From: Isosphaeraceae bacterium
GTDB lineage: Bacteria; Planctomycetota; Planctomycetia; Isosphaerales; Isosphaeraceae
Direction: 5' to 3'
Length of the DNA: 64,000 nucleotides
Assembly: GCA_026004735.1 (NCBI GenBank)
Contig: BPJS01000001.1
Location: forward strand, 620,001 to 684,000
Position numbers and translations under genes: made by a program. The notes below the pieces were generated by a model that was not told the origin of the DNA, made no database searches, and saw nothing but the letters and a program-made list of their open reading frames with translations. Positions 1-9,253 of this stretch are shown here, piece after piece. The number at the start of each line of letters is the position of its first letter. The first letter of the stretch is position 1.

Positions 1-2
1 GG

Positions 3-1958
3 GCCGATCGCGCTCTGCTCCACGCCGCCCGCCTCGCCCTCGACGCCAAGGACTACCCCGCCGCACTCAACCTCGCCAACTCGCTCATCGACCGCTTCCC
101 CAACAGCAGCCTCCACGCCGACGCTCGACTCATCGCCGCCCGCGCCGAACAAAATCGCGGCAACGCCGAAGCCGCGATCCGCCTCTACAGAACCCTCCTC
201 GACCAGGATCACCCCTCACCCTTCACCCGCCAAACCGCTCTCTATTACCTCAACCAGGCATACCTCGACACTGGCCAAAACGACCGCGCCGCCGAAACCC
301 TCGCCCAACTCTCCGACACGCCCCTGGCCGCCAACGCCCGCTTCCGCCTCGCCCAGGACCACGTCCAGGCCGGGCGCTACGCCGACGCCATCCCCCTCCT
401 CCAAGCCTTCCTCGACCAACTCCCCCAAAGCCCCCTCGCTCCCGCCGCCCTCGCTCTGCTCGCCCTCTCCCACCACGAACTCAGCCACGACTCAGACGCC
501 CTCTCCGCCCTCCGCAAACTCGCCCAGGACTGGCCCGACCACGACGAAACCACCCGCGCCCATATCCGCCTCGGTGAGGCTGCCCTCCACGCCAACCGCC
601 TCGACCAGGCGATCGAACTGCTCCAGGTCGCCGCCAACCGCCCCCCATCTCCCCTCACCGCCCGCGCTCGCTCTTCGCTCGGATGGGCCTTCTACAACGC
701 TGCACGCTACACCGAAGCCGCCTCCGCCTTCGCCTCCGTCCCCGAGGCCGACCCCAAATCCGACCTCGCCCCCGAAGCCGCCCTCATGCACGCCAGCGCT
801 CTCCAGCAAGCCGGCCAGACCGACCAAGCCCTCACCCTCTACCAGTCCATCCCTCAGTCCTTCCCAACCTCCCCCGCCGCCACTGCCGCCACCCTCGCCC
901 GGGCTCGCCTGCTCGCACGCTCCGGCCAGCACCACGACGCAGTCGATGCCTTCACCACCCTGCTCAACCAGCCCAACCTCGCGATCCCGCCCGACGACCT
1001 GCTCCGCGAACTCGCCGCCGCTCAACTCGCCGCCGACCAGACCGACCAGGCCGCCGCCTCTCTTCGCCAACTCCTCGACCAACACCCCCAAAGCCCCCAC
1101 GCCGCCTGGGCACGCCTCGAACTGGCCGAAATCGCCTTCCGCGACCAACGACTTGACGACGCTGCCTCGCTCCTCCAACCCCTCACCACCGACCCGCCTC
1201 CCCCCGATTCCGACCCCTCTCTCATCGCCCACGCCCTCTTCCGCGCCGCCCGCATCGCCCTCGACCGCGGCCAGACCGAATCGGCGATCTCCCTGCTCAA
1301 CCGCCTCATCGACTCCACCTCCGACGCAAACCTCCGCGACCAAGCCCGCTTCTGGCGCGCCGAGGCCCACCTCCTCGCCAACAACCCCCGCGCCGCCGAA
1401 CCCGAATTCGCCGCCCTCGCCTCATCCTCCTCTCCTCTCGACACCAACTCCTGGCGCTCCACCGCTCGGCTCCGACACGTCCAATGCCTGCTCGAACTCC
1501 GCCGCTGGGCCGACGTCCTCACCGAGGCCGACTCCTTCCTCGCCGACCATCCCCCCTCACCCCTCGCCGCCGAACTCCACCTCGCACGCGGCCGCGCCCT
1601 CCAGTCCCAAGCCCTCCCACGCTTCGACGACGCACGGTCAGCCTACCAGGCCGCCATCGACTCCAGCCCCGGCTCCGAAACCGCCGCCCGCGCCCAGTTC
1701 CTCCGCGGCGAAACCTTCCTCCACGAGAAAAACCTCCGGGCCGCCCTCCGCGAATTCCATCAAGTCGAACTCCTTTACCCCTTCCCCACCTGGCAGGCCC
1801 CAGCCCTGCTCCAATCCGGCAAAACCTACGAAGCCCTCGGCCAGCCCGACCAGGCCATTGCTTCCTACGCCAAACTCATCGACTCCTTTCCCGATAGCCC
1901 CTTCACGCCCGAAGCCCGCAATCGGCTCAACTCGCTCCAGACTTCTCAAACACCCTAA
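3..1958 (+). CDS. TPR-repeat protein, 5' end truncated by the window
   Basis: The frame is open from the first bases of the window to a TAA at 1956-1958, giving 651 visible residues with the start codon missing. The protein is a continuous run of helix-turn-helix tetratricopeptide units of the type A-x-L-x-A-x-x-x-x-D-Q-A-I-x-x-Y, spaced about 34-40 residues apart along its full length, with many Ala, Leu, Asp and Gln residues. Such proteins are protein-binding scaffolds and are often periplasmic, like the YbgF/CpoB type found near Tol-Exb systems. A TolQ/ExbB-like gene follows 197 bases downstream on the same strand, which fits that idea. The N-terminus is not visible, so the cellular location is unknown. 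Confidence is high for TPR and low for role. Confidence 0.85.
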   Translation, partial: ADRALLHAARLALDAKDYPAALNLANSLIDRFPNSSLHADARLIAARAEQNRGNAEAAIRLYRTLLDQDHPSPFTRQTALYYLNQAYLDTGQNDRAAETLAQLSDTPLAANARFRLAQDHVQAGRYADAIPLLQAFLDQLPQSPLAPAALALLALSHHELSHDSDALSALRKLAQDWPDHDETTRAHIRLGEAALHANRLDQAIELLQVAANRPPSPLTARARSSLGWAFYNAARYTEAASAFASVPEADPKSDLAPEAALMHASALQQAGQTDQALTLYQSIPQSFPTSPAATAATLARARLLARSGQHHDAVDAFTTLLNQPNLAIPPDDLLRELAAAQLAADQTDQAAASLRQLLDQHPQSPHAAWARLELAEIAFRDQRLDDAASLLQPLTTDPPPPDSDPSLIAHALFRAARIALDRGQTESAISLLNRLIDSTSDANLRDQARFWRAEAHLLANNPRAAEPEFAALASSSSPLDTNSWRSTARLRHVQCLLELRRWADVLTEADSFLADHPPSPLAAELHLARGRALQSQALPRFDDARSAYQAAIDSSPGSETAARAQFLRGETFLHEKNLRAALREFHQVELLYPFPTWQAPALLQSGKTYEALGQPDQAIASYAKLIDSFPDSPFTPEARNRLNSLQTSQTP

Positions 1959-2155
1959 ATCCGTGGTTCCTTCGTTTCCCTACCCGCCCAAAAAATCGCC
2001 CTGCGCCTTCCAATCTCCCCTATCGTCAACCTCAACCCCCATTGCCCGTTGAGCCCTCTCCACTCTCGTCCGATAAAGCGATTCGGGACCGTCGGGCCAC
2101 GCTCCGCCGGTTCGCTGCTCTTCCTCTCGATTGCCGACCCGGGAGTTTCCCCCGC

Positions 2156-3001
2156 ATGTCGCCCCGCCGTCGCCGCCTCATCGGACTTGCTCTGCTTCTC
2201 TTGATCCCCCACACGGCTCACGCCCGTCAAAACCTCCCCGACGAGACTCTGGACCTTCCCGCCATCGCCTGGCAAGCCGCTCACTCCGCCGCGGCACCTC
2301 TTGTTCGCTGGTATCAAACGACTCCGCCCATCGAACGAGTGGCCTGGGGCGGCCTGGCGGCCTGTGCCCTGCTAGCCACCTTGACCTTCCTCGAACGCCT
2401 CGCGCGGACCCACCCATCCCGAATCATCCCCCGCCACTACGCCGACCGCTTTCACGCCCGGCTGCTCGACGGCCGACTCGACTGGCACCAGGCCACCGAC
2501 CATTGCGAAATCAACCCCAGCGCGGCGTCCCGCCTCGCTCTGGCCGCCCTCCGTCGCGCGGGGCGCCCCGGACCCGATATCGAACGCGGGATCGCCTTGG
2601 CTCTCGCGGCCGAGTCCGCCGCTCTCCGCCGCCACCTGCCGACCCTGCGCCGCGTCGCCGCCCTCTCCCCCCTGATCGGACTCCTCGGCTCCCTCGGCAT
2701 GATCCAACACGGCCTGCAAAATCTTCCCCCCGCCGCTCCCTGGGGACCGACTGTCGCCCACGCTCTGCTGCCTCTGATCGCCGCGGTCGGCTTGGCGATC
2801 TTGGCACTCGTCGCCTACGATGGACTCACCGCTCGCGTCGAATCCCTCCTGGCCACCCTCGAGCGATTCGCCGCCGAAATCGTCGATCATCTCTCCGCCG
2901 GCCCGCGACTCTCCGCCCGGCCCGCCAACCAGCATCCCGCTCACCCTGCCCCCGCTCCCCATCCCGGACCCGTCAGCCACCGGCCTCCGCGCGACGGCTG
3001 A
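2156..3001 (+). CDS. MotA/TolQ/ExbB proton channel family protein
   Basis: 281 residues from ATG 2156; an in-frame ATG exists at 2042, but 2156 puts a signal-peptide-like stretch (MSPRRRR then LIGLALLLL, cleavage near AHA at 21-23) at the N-terminus. There are membrane segments at about 61-80, 168-187 and 201-223. The second carries the family pattern SPLIGLLGSLGMI, close to the APLLGLLGTVxGMI hallmark of ExbB/TolQ. These proteins form pentameric inner-membrane proton channels that energise TonB or TolA. The extra cleavable N-terminus is a variant seen in ExbB-type proteins. The C-terminal 40 residues are Pro/His/Arg-rich and unlike the family. The gene lies 30 bases before the proline-rich/toroid gene and is probably co-transcribed. 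No ExbD/TolR partner is visible in the window. Confidence 0.82.
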   Translation: MSPRRRRLIGLALLLLIPHTAHARQNLPDETLDLPAIAWQAAHSAAAPLVRWYQTTPPIERVAWGGLAACALLATLTFLERLARTHPSRIIPRHYADRFHARLLDGRLDWHQATDHCEINPSAASRLALAALRRAGRPGPDIERGIALALAAESAALRRHLPTLRRVAALSPLIGLLGSLGMIQHGLQNLPPAAPWGPTVAHALLPLIAAVGLAILALVAYDGLTARVESLLATLERFAAEIVDHLSAGPRLSARPANQHPAHPAPAPHPGPVSHRPPRDG

Positions 3002-3031
3002 CAACGTCCCTTCGACGGAACCGATCAGGCC

Positions 3032-5296
3032 ATGCATGGGCTCGACCTCGAACGCCTGCTCCGCCTGCTCCGTACCGATCCGGCGATCTGGTGGTCCCTG
3101 GCCGGCGCTCTGACGCTCGTCGCCCTCATCGTCTGGGCCGGCCACAACCGCCGCCGCATGCTTCAGCGCTGCCTGATCCTCTCGCTCGGCCTCCACGTCA
3201 GCCTCGCCGTCTACGGCGGTCCTCACGCCCTCCGCTGGCTCAGCGACCCCAGCCTCCCCACCAACGCCAGCGGTGGGGAACCCGACGCCCCTCGCCGACT
3301 CGACTCCCGCGTCCAACTTCTCGCCGAGCCGGACCCATTCGCCGACCCCGACCGCCTCGGCCCCCGCGGCCAGCCACAGCTCCTCTCCTCCTCGCCCAAC
3401 TCCCTCCAATCACTCGCCACTCCCGACCTTCCCCCCGTCCTGCTCGACCTTCCCTCCTCCGAGCCTCTCCCTCCCTCCCGATCCCTCTCAACTCCTCCGG
3501 ACCTGCCCCGCTTCGAGCCTCTCGTCCCTCTCCCTCCCGTCGAACCTGCTTCCGTCGATCGCACCGAACAATCCCTCACGGCGTCGCCCGTGCCTCCCGA
3601 GCCCTCTGCGCCGAGCCGCCCTCTCCCGCAGCCCTCGCCCGCCGATCTCCCCCTTCCGGCTCCGGACCTTCTTGCCGATCTCCCTGGCCCGACCCCCATC
3701 GACCCACCAACCCGCCCCCCGACTCCCGAATCCCTCGCCCTGACCTCCACCACCGATCCCACCCTGCCCACGATTCCCCCCGCCGACGTCTCGGCTCCGC
3801 CCCTCCCCGTTCGCGCCGAACCTCCTCGGGAACCGATTCTTACGGAGTCTCCCCTCGGTTCGCCACCGCGTTCATCGCCCCCGCCGCCCTCATCGCTCTC
3901 GCTCGACCTCCCCGAGCCGAGCGCTCCCCGTTTCCCGACCCCGTCGGCTCTCGTTTCTCCGGCTCTCGCCCCTCGGCGCGAGTCGATCGACCTGATTCCC
4001 CTCGACCGCCTCGCTTCGACCCTCGAACCGCCCGGCCTTCCTGACGCCAGCCCCCCGCGCGGCCTCCGCCCCCGGCCCGACATCCCCGAACTCTATCGCT
4101 CCCGCTTCGCCCCCAATCGCTCGGCGCTAGCCCTGGCCGCCGGCGCTACCCCCTCCAGCGAAGAAGCCGTCGAGCGCGCATTGGCGTGGTTGGCTCGACA
4201 CCAGGACGCCGACGGACGCTGGAATGCCGGCGTTCGGCCCGGACCCGGCGGCCGACCCGCTCCCGGCGAAACCAGCTTCCTCGATCACTGCCCCCCCAAC
4301 GATCCTTGCTCCGGTACTTCCGAGTATTGGGGCGCCGACAACGCCATGACCGGCCTCGCCTTGCTCGCCTTCCTCGGCGCCGGCCAAACCCACACCGGCC
4401 CCTACACCTACGCCCCCAACGTCCAACGCGGCCTCGACTACCTCCTCTCCGTCCAACGTAGCGATGGCGACCTCCGCGGTCCCAGCCGCGGCTACGGCAT
4501 CTACTGCCACGCCATCGCCAGCCTCGCCCTAACCGAGGCCTTCGCCCTGACCGGCGACGAACGCCTCCGAATCCCGGCCCAACGCGCCCTCGACTTCCTC
4601 GTCCAAGCCCGCGCCGCCGACCGCCTCTCCTGGCGCTACGAGCCAGGCGACCGCTACGGCGGCGATACCTCGATCCTCGGTTGGGCCGTCATGGTCGCCA
4701 AGTCCGCCCGCGAAGCCGGCCTCAACGTCCCCGACGACCTCCGCCGCGGCTCCCTGATCTGGCTCAACAAAGTCGCCAGCGGCAACCATCGCGGCCTGGC
4801 CATGTACCGACCCCCCGGATACTCCGACGGCGGACGCGTCACCCCCACCATGACCGCCGAAGCCTGGGCCTGCCGCCAATTCCTCGGCGTCGGAGGCCCC
4901 GGACCCGCCTCCGACGAGGCCGCCGCCTACCTCCTCGCCCACGGACCCGACCGCGACCCCTTCAACCTCTACTACTGGTACTACGCTACCCTCGCCCTCT
5001 ACCAGCACGGCGGCCCCGCCTGGACCCGCTGGAACGAACGGGTCCGCGACCAGCTCGTCGGACGCCAGACCCGCGGCGGACACGCCGACGGAAGCTGGGA
5101 CCCAGCCCTCTGCCGCGACCCCTACGACTCCAAAGGCGGCCGCATCTACGCCACCGCTCTGGCTGCCCTCAGCCTCGAAGTCTACTACCGCTACCTGAAA
5201 CTCTACGACGCCCCCTCCCATTCCTCCGAGCCCCCCACCAGTTCCCCCACCTCCTTCGAGCCTAACCCTCACTTGCCACGAGCTTCTGCGCCCTGA
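3032..5296 (+). CDS. TonB-like proline-rich membrane protein with C-terminal alpha/alpha toroid (prenyltransferase/squalene-oxidase repeats)
   Basis: 754 residues. Hydrophobic segments at about 20-37 and 46-62; the second (LILSLGLHVSLAVYG) resembles the membrane anchor of TonB proteins. Residues about 70-365 are very rich in Pro, Ser, Leu and Asp with no predicted fold. Residues about 370-735 hold repeated alpha-hairpins with QW-like turns (HQDADGRW, VQRSDGDL, GHADGSWDP) and GYGIYCHAIASLAL-type helices, as in prenyltransferase, squalene-cyclase or alpha-2-macroglobulin toroids. The DxDD acid motif of class II terpene cyclases is absent, so a hopene cyclase is unlikely. With the ExbB-like gene 30 bases upstream, I infer an energised periplasmic protein in which a toroid replaces the usual TonB C-terminal domain. 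The ligand is unknown. Confidence 0.72.
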   Translation: MHGLDLERLLRLLRTDPAIWWSLAGALTLVALIVWAGHNRRRMLQRCLILSLGLHVSLAVYGGPHALRWLSDPSLPTNASGGEPDAPRRLDSRVQLLAEPDPFADPDRLGPRGQPQLLSSSPNSLQSLATPDLPPVLLDLPSSEPLPPSRSLSTPPDLPRFEPLVPLPPVEPASVDRTEQSLTASPVPPEPSAPSRPLPQPSPADLPLPAPDLLADLPGPTPIDPPTRPPTPESLALTSTTDPTLPTIPPADVSAPPLPVRAEPPREPILTESPLGSPPRSSPPPPSSLSLDLPEPSAPRFPTPSALVSPALAPRRESIDLIPLDRLASTLEPPGLPDASPPRGLRPRPDIPELYRSRFAPNRSALALAAGATPSSEEAVERALAWLARHQDADGRWNAGVRPGPGGRPAPGETSFLDHCPPNDPCSGTSEYWGADNAMTGLALLAFLGAGQTHTGPYTYAPNVQRGLDYLLSVQRSDGDLRGPSRGYGIYCHAIASLALTEAFALTGDERLRIPAQRALDFLVQARAADRLSWRYEPGDRYGGDTSILGWAVMVAKSAREAGLNVPDDLRRGSLIWLNKVASGNHRGLAMYRPPGYSDGGRVTPTMTAEAWACRQFLGVGGPGPASDEAAAYLLAHGPDRDPFNLYYWYYATLALYQHGGPAWTRWNERVRDQLVGRQTRGGHADGSWDPALCRDPYDSKGGRIYATALAALSLEVYYRYLKLYDAPSHSSEPPTSSPTSFEPNPHLPRASAP

Positions 5297-5458
5297 CCAC
5301 CCATTCCCAATCCCGTCCCCGTGACACAACGCTCCTCGTAAACAGCCGCCTCCATCCATCTCTCGAGCCTCCGCCCCTGAACCGTCCCGAAGCCGCTTCC
5401 ACATCCCGCTCCAGCCCATGCTCGGCGACGCCATCATCCCGCTCTCCGAGGCTCATAC
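5297..5458 (+). other. Short intergenic gap, nothing recognised
   Basis: These 162 bases separate the toroid gene from the membrane-protein gene. I see no promoter close to consensus and no hairpin followed by T residues, so read-through transcription is possible. Confidence 0.4.
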
Positions 5459-6832
5459 GTGCCGCCACTCTGGTTGATCGCCCAAACCACCCCTCTGACT
5501 CCCGGCAGTGATCCGGCCACCGCCACCCGACTGGTCGACATTGCCCTGAAACGCTGGTTCTCCGGACTAACCCTCAGCCCCCACAGCCCGATTCCCAACC
5601 TCCATGCCTGGACCGCCTGGGCCACGGCGATCGCCGCACTGGCCATCCTCGCCCTGATCGTTCAGAAGCCTGCCCCGGCCATCGCGCAGTTCCTGGACAT
5701 CCCCGGCCACCTCCGGCTCGTTGCGGCCTCCCTCGGTCGCTTCCGCCGAGCTGGCCGTCTGGTCGCTGCACTCTGCGGCGCGATCGTCTTCTCGTGGACC
5801 AGCTGGCAGGCCCTCCACCACGACGAACCACGCCGCCTCGAAGACCTCGCCATCCTGCTCAAGTCACGCTCCCTCAGCGAACTCACTCAGGAACAAGCCG
5901 CCCACGCCGCCCTCACCCCCTTCCGCGACCTGGCCGGACTGGCCGACCTCAGTATCCTTCTACTCATCGCAAGTCTCGCACTGTTCCGCCTCTCGGCCGA
6001 ATCCTGGGGTCCCGCCGGTTCCTCAGAACATCCCGACCGGCCCCCCGCCCCCGCCGGTACCGTCTTCGCCTGGGGCGCCGCCTGGATCTACCTGATCTAC
6101 CGCACCGCCTCCGTCGCCCTCCACCCCGACGGCTGGCCCCTGAACGGTCTGCTCGGGATCGACCTTGCCCTGATCCCCCTCGTCATGCTCGCCAGCGACG
6201 GATTGCTGCTCGCCTGGGTGCTCCACGAACTTCGCCTGGCCGTCAGCGACGCGCCTACGCCCCCATGGACCGAGTCGATCGCCGCCGCTCTCCGCGGCTG
6301 GCTGCCCGCCACCCTCGCCGCCGCCGCCGCCTTACCGGCACGCACCGCCGCCCTGACAGCCTGGCTGGCCCTCCCCTACATCCCCTCCCCAGCCCCGGCG
6401 CCCCTCCGCCTGCTGTTCCGCGAACTGTTCCGTGGCGACCTGCTGATCTGGCTTCAGGCCGCCTCCCTGGCCCTCACCCCCCTCCTGGCCGCCGCCGCCT
6501 GGACTCGGCACGCCGGCCGTCCCGGCCTGCTCGCCCTGACCCTCATCCTGCTCCAGAGCCAGGCCGGCCGCCTCGTCGCGATCATCCTCGGCGGCACTGT
6601 CGCATCCGCCGGACTGTCCGCGCTGGCGTACTGGACAATTCTCAGCCTCCCCCCTCAGCCCTGGCTGCTCGCCGCCGCCGACGCCTACGCCCACTTCGCG
6701 ACTCTCCCCGCCGCCCTGCTGCTGCTGGCTACCCTCGTCGAACTGGCCGGCCAGGCCACTCGACCAGCCACGCCCCATCCCCCTAACGCCGACCTAACAC
6801 CGAAACACGATCATATGTCAATCGCACGTTGA
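5459..6832 (+). CDS. Uncharacterised multi-pass membrane protein
   Basis: 457 residues from GTG 5459. The sequence is dominated by Ala/Leu-rich hydrophobic helices, about nine to eleven of them, including segments near residues 45-65, 160-180, 205-225, 235-260, 280-305, 340-360 and 375-440. Short charged loops separate them, and a cytoplasmic-looking charged stretch lies near residues 120-155. I recognise no catalytic motif or transporter signature. It lies 162 bases after the TonB-like/toroid gene on the same strand and may be the last gene of that cluster. It ends shortly before the strong promoter of the prkA operon. Function unknown. Confidence 0.65.
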   Translation: MPPLWLIAQTTPLTPGSDPATATRLVDIALKRWFSGLTLSPHSPIPNLHAWTAWATAIAALAILALIVQKPAPAIAQFLDIPGHLRLVAASLGRFRRAGRLVAALCGAIVFSWTSWQALHHDEPRRLEDLAILLKSRSLSELTQEQAAHAALTPFRDLAGLADLSILLLIASLALFRLSAESWGPAGSSEHPDRPPAPAGTVFAWGAAWIYLIYRTASVALHPDGWPLNGLLGIDLALIPLVMLASDGLLLAWVLHELRLAVSDAPTPPWTESIAAALRGWLPATLAAAAALPARTAALTAWLALPYIPSPAPAPLRLLFRELFRGDLLIWLQAASLALTPLLAAAAWTRHAGRPGLLALTLILLQSQAGRLVAIILGGTVASAGLSALAYWTILSLPPQPWLLAAADAYAHFATLPAALLLLATLVELAGQATRPATPHPPNADLTPKHDHMSIAR

Positions 6833-6841
6833 CAGGCGTGC

Positions 6842-6870
6842 TTGACATCCTGGGGGGTGAGGTATCTAAT
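6842..6870 (+). promoter_or_regulatory. Predicted sigma70-type promoter of the prkA operon
   Basis: TTGACA at 6842-6847 and TCTAAT at 6865-6870 are separated by exactly 17 bases, a 6/6 and 5/6 match to the consensus. A second TTGACA lies at 6829-6834 just upstream, 13 bases out of register, and overlaps the stop of the preceding gene. The start of prkA is at 7129, so the transcript would carry a leader of about 250 bases. Confidence 0.65.
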
Positions 6871-7112
6871 ACGAAATGGGAGGTCCGTCCACGCCGGACG
6901 GGGCGCCACCCGGACCATTCCCTTGCCGGACCGCTTCCCCAGGGCAGCCCTCTCTCCCCGCGCTGTTCCTGCCCTTTCGCCCTCTCGTCCCGGCCCATCC
7001 CGCCCGCCTCTTGACAAGCAGGCCCCACGTCGCGAGGGAGACCATCGCGAGGGTCGCAGAGCCCGCCGCGCTCTGTGATCGTTGCCGAATGCGCGCATTC
7101 GTCGATCTCCCC
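6871..7112 (+). other. Leader region before prkA
   Basis: About 240 bases between the predicted promoter and the prkA ribosome binding site. It contains GC-rich potential stem-loops, for example around 6888-6905 (CGTCC...GGACG), and another TTGACA at 7011-7016 that has no -10 partner. No known riboswitch consensus is recognised. Confidence 0.4.
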
Positions 7113-7119
7113 AGGAGGT
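7113..7119 (+). promoter_or_regulatory. Ribosome binding site of prkA
   Basis: AGGAGGT lies 9 bases before ATG 7129. It fixes the true start upstream of the apparent frameshift and shows that the TTG at 7214, which opens the longer downstream frame, is not the native start. Confidence 0.8.
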
Positions 7120-7128
7120 ATCGCTCCC

Positions 7129-9190
7129 ATGTCCGCAGGATCGGAGCTGATCGGCCGGCTCGCCCGCCGCATCAACGTCGAGGAATACCAGAAAACCCAC
7201 TGGACCGGCACCTTTGCCGAGTACCTGGATATCGTCCGCGCGCGACCCCCGCGTCGCCCGTACCGCATACCAGCGCCTCTACGACATGATCCTCAGCCAC
7301 GGCTCCGAGGAAATTGAAATCGGCAAAGAAAAATTGACCCGCTACCGCTTCTTCGAGGACCCCATCGAAGATGGCCGCGACGCCGTCTTCGGCCTCGACA
7401 AACCCCTGACCAGCCTCGTCCACTTCTTCAAAAGCGCTGCCCACCGCTACGGCACCGAGCGCCGGGTCCTGCTCCTCCACGGTCCGGTCGGAAGCTCCAA
7501 GAGCACCATCGTCCGCCTGCTCAAAAAGGGCCTCGAAGCCTACTCTCGAACCGATGAAGGCGCTCTCTACACCTTCTCCTGGCGCGACGAAAACGCGGAC
7601 ACCCACGACGGCTGGATCGACTGCCCGATGCACGAGGAACCTCTCCGCCTCGTCCCCGCGCCCTTACGCGACGAACTGCTCGCCGAACTGAACGCCTCGG
7701 CCGGACCCGACGACTACCCCATCGTCATCGAGGGCGAGCTTTGCCCCTTCTGCCGATTCATGTTCAACGAACGGCTGGCCCGCTATCACGGCGATTGGAC
7801 CCGCGTCCTCGACGACGTCCGCGTGCGCCGCTTGATCCTCTCCGAACAGGACCGCGTCGGCATCGGCACCTTCCAGCCCAAAGACGAGAAAAACCAGGAC
7901 GCCACCGAACTGACCGGCGACATCAACTACCGCAAAATCGCCGAGTACGGCTCGGAAAGCGACCCCCGCGCCTTCAACTTCGACGGCGAATTCAACATCG
8001 CCAACCGCGGCCTCATCGAATTCATCGAGGTTCTCAAGCTCGACGTCGCTTTCCTCTACGACCTGCTCGGCGCCAGCCAGGAACACAAAATCAAACCGAA
8101 GAAATTCGCTCAGACCGACATCGACCTGGTCATCATCGGCCACACCAACGAACCCGAATACAAGAAGCTCCAGTCCAACGAATTCATGGAGGCCCTCCGC
8201 GATCGCACCGTCAAAATCGACATCCCCTACGTCACCCGCCTCTCCGACGAAATCCATATCTACGAAAAGGACTACAACGCTCGCCGGGTCCGCGGCAAAC
8301 GCATCGCGCCGCATACCCTCGAAGTCGCCGCCATGTGGGCGATCCTCACCCGGCTCGAAGAACCCAAAAACGCCGGCCTGACCCTCATGCAAAAACTCAA
8401 ACTCTACAACGGCAAAACCCTTCCCGGCTTTACGGAGGACAACATCAAGGAACTCCGCGAGGAAGCCGAACGCGAAGGCATGCTCGGCATCAGCCCCCGC
8501 TACGTCCAGGACAAAATCTCCAACGCTCTGGTCGCTCACCCAGACAGTCGCTCGGTCAACCCCTTCATGGTCCTCAACGAACTCGAAAGCGGCCTCAAAC
8601 ACCACTCGCTGATCAACTCCGACGAACTCCGCAAGCACTACAAGAACCTGCTCGCCGTCGTCAAAGAAGAATACGAGGATATCGTCAAAAACGAGGTGCA
8701 ACGCGCCATCGCCGCCGACGAAGAGGCCCTCGCCCGCCTCTGCGCCAACTACATCGACAACGTCAAGGCCTACACCCAACGCGAAAAGGTCAAGAACAAA
8801 TTCACCGGCCAGACCGAAGAACCCGACGAACGCCTGATGCGCTCCATCGAGGAAAAGATCGAAATCCCCGAAAGCCGCAAGGACGACTTCCGCCGCGAAA
8901 TCATGAATTACATCGGCGCCCTGGCCCTCGACGGCAAGAAGTTCGACTACCGCACCAACGAACGCCTCCAAAAAGCCCTCGAACTGAAGCTCTTCCAGGA
9001 CCAGAAAGATACCATCAAGCTCACCAGCCTCGTCTCCAGCGTCGTCGACAAGGACACCCAGGAAAAAATCGACATCGTCAAGAGCCGCCTCATCCGCGAC
9101 TACGGCTACGACGAAGACTCGGCCACCGACGTGCTCAATTTCGTCGCCTCAATCTTCGCCCGCGGCGACGTCAAACAGTCCCACCGTTAA
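7129..9190 (+). CDS. prkA: PrkA family serine protein kinase (apparent frameshift near 7240)
   Basis: PrkA is an AAA+-like cytoplasmic protein with a C-terminal kinase-like domain, linked to stress and stationary-phase control and usually encoded with yhbH and spoVR. Translation from ATG 7129 gives the typical PrkA N-terminus ([16 protein letters not shown]) but leaves the family frame at about 7240. The remainder ([16 protein letters not shown] onward) is in the next frame to the TAA at 9190. Removing one base in the GCGCGC run at 7236-7244 restores a 686-residue protein of normal length. The Walker A motif GPVGSSKST lies near residue 120. The break is either a sequencing/assembly slip in a GC repeat or a true frameshift; intact coding on both sides favours an error or very recent change. 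Confidence 0.85.
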
Positions 9191-9253
9191 GCCCCCTCCG
9201 CGCCGCCCGTCGCCATCCCCCCGACTCCGCCACCCGTCCCCGGAACTCGCCCC

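Noticed and set aside
492-1370. Long minus-strand open frame opposite the TPR gene, Gly/Glu-rich
   Set aside because: Composition is the reverse complement of TPR codons with strong C in the third position; no start signal or domain. GC-rich DNA produces many such mirror frames.
3032-5296. Assignment as squalene-hopene cyclase
   Set aside because: QW-like repeats exist but the catalytic DxDD motif is not found, and the protein has a TonB-like N-terminus.
7011-7040. Additional TTGACA near prkA as a second promoter
   Set aside because: No -10-like sequence at 16-18 bases downstream.
7664-8971. 435-codon minus-strand frame inside prkA
   Set aside because: Val/Phe/Asp-rich mirror of a well-supported kinase; no ribosome site or motif.
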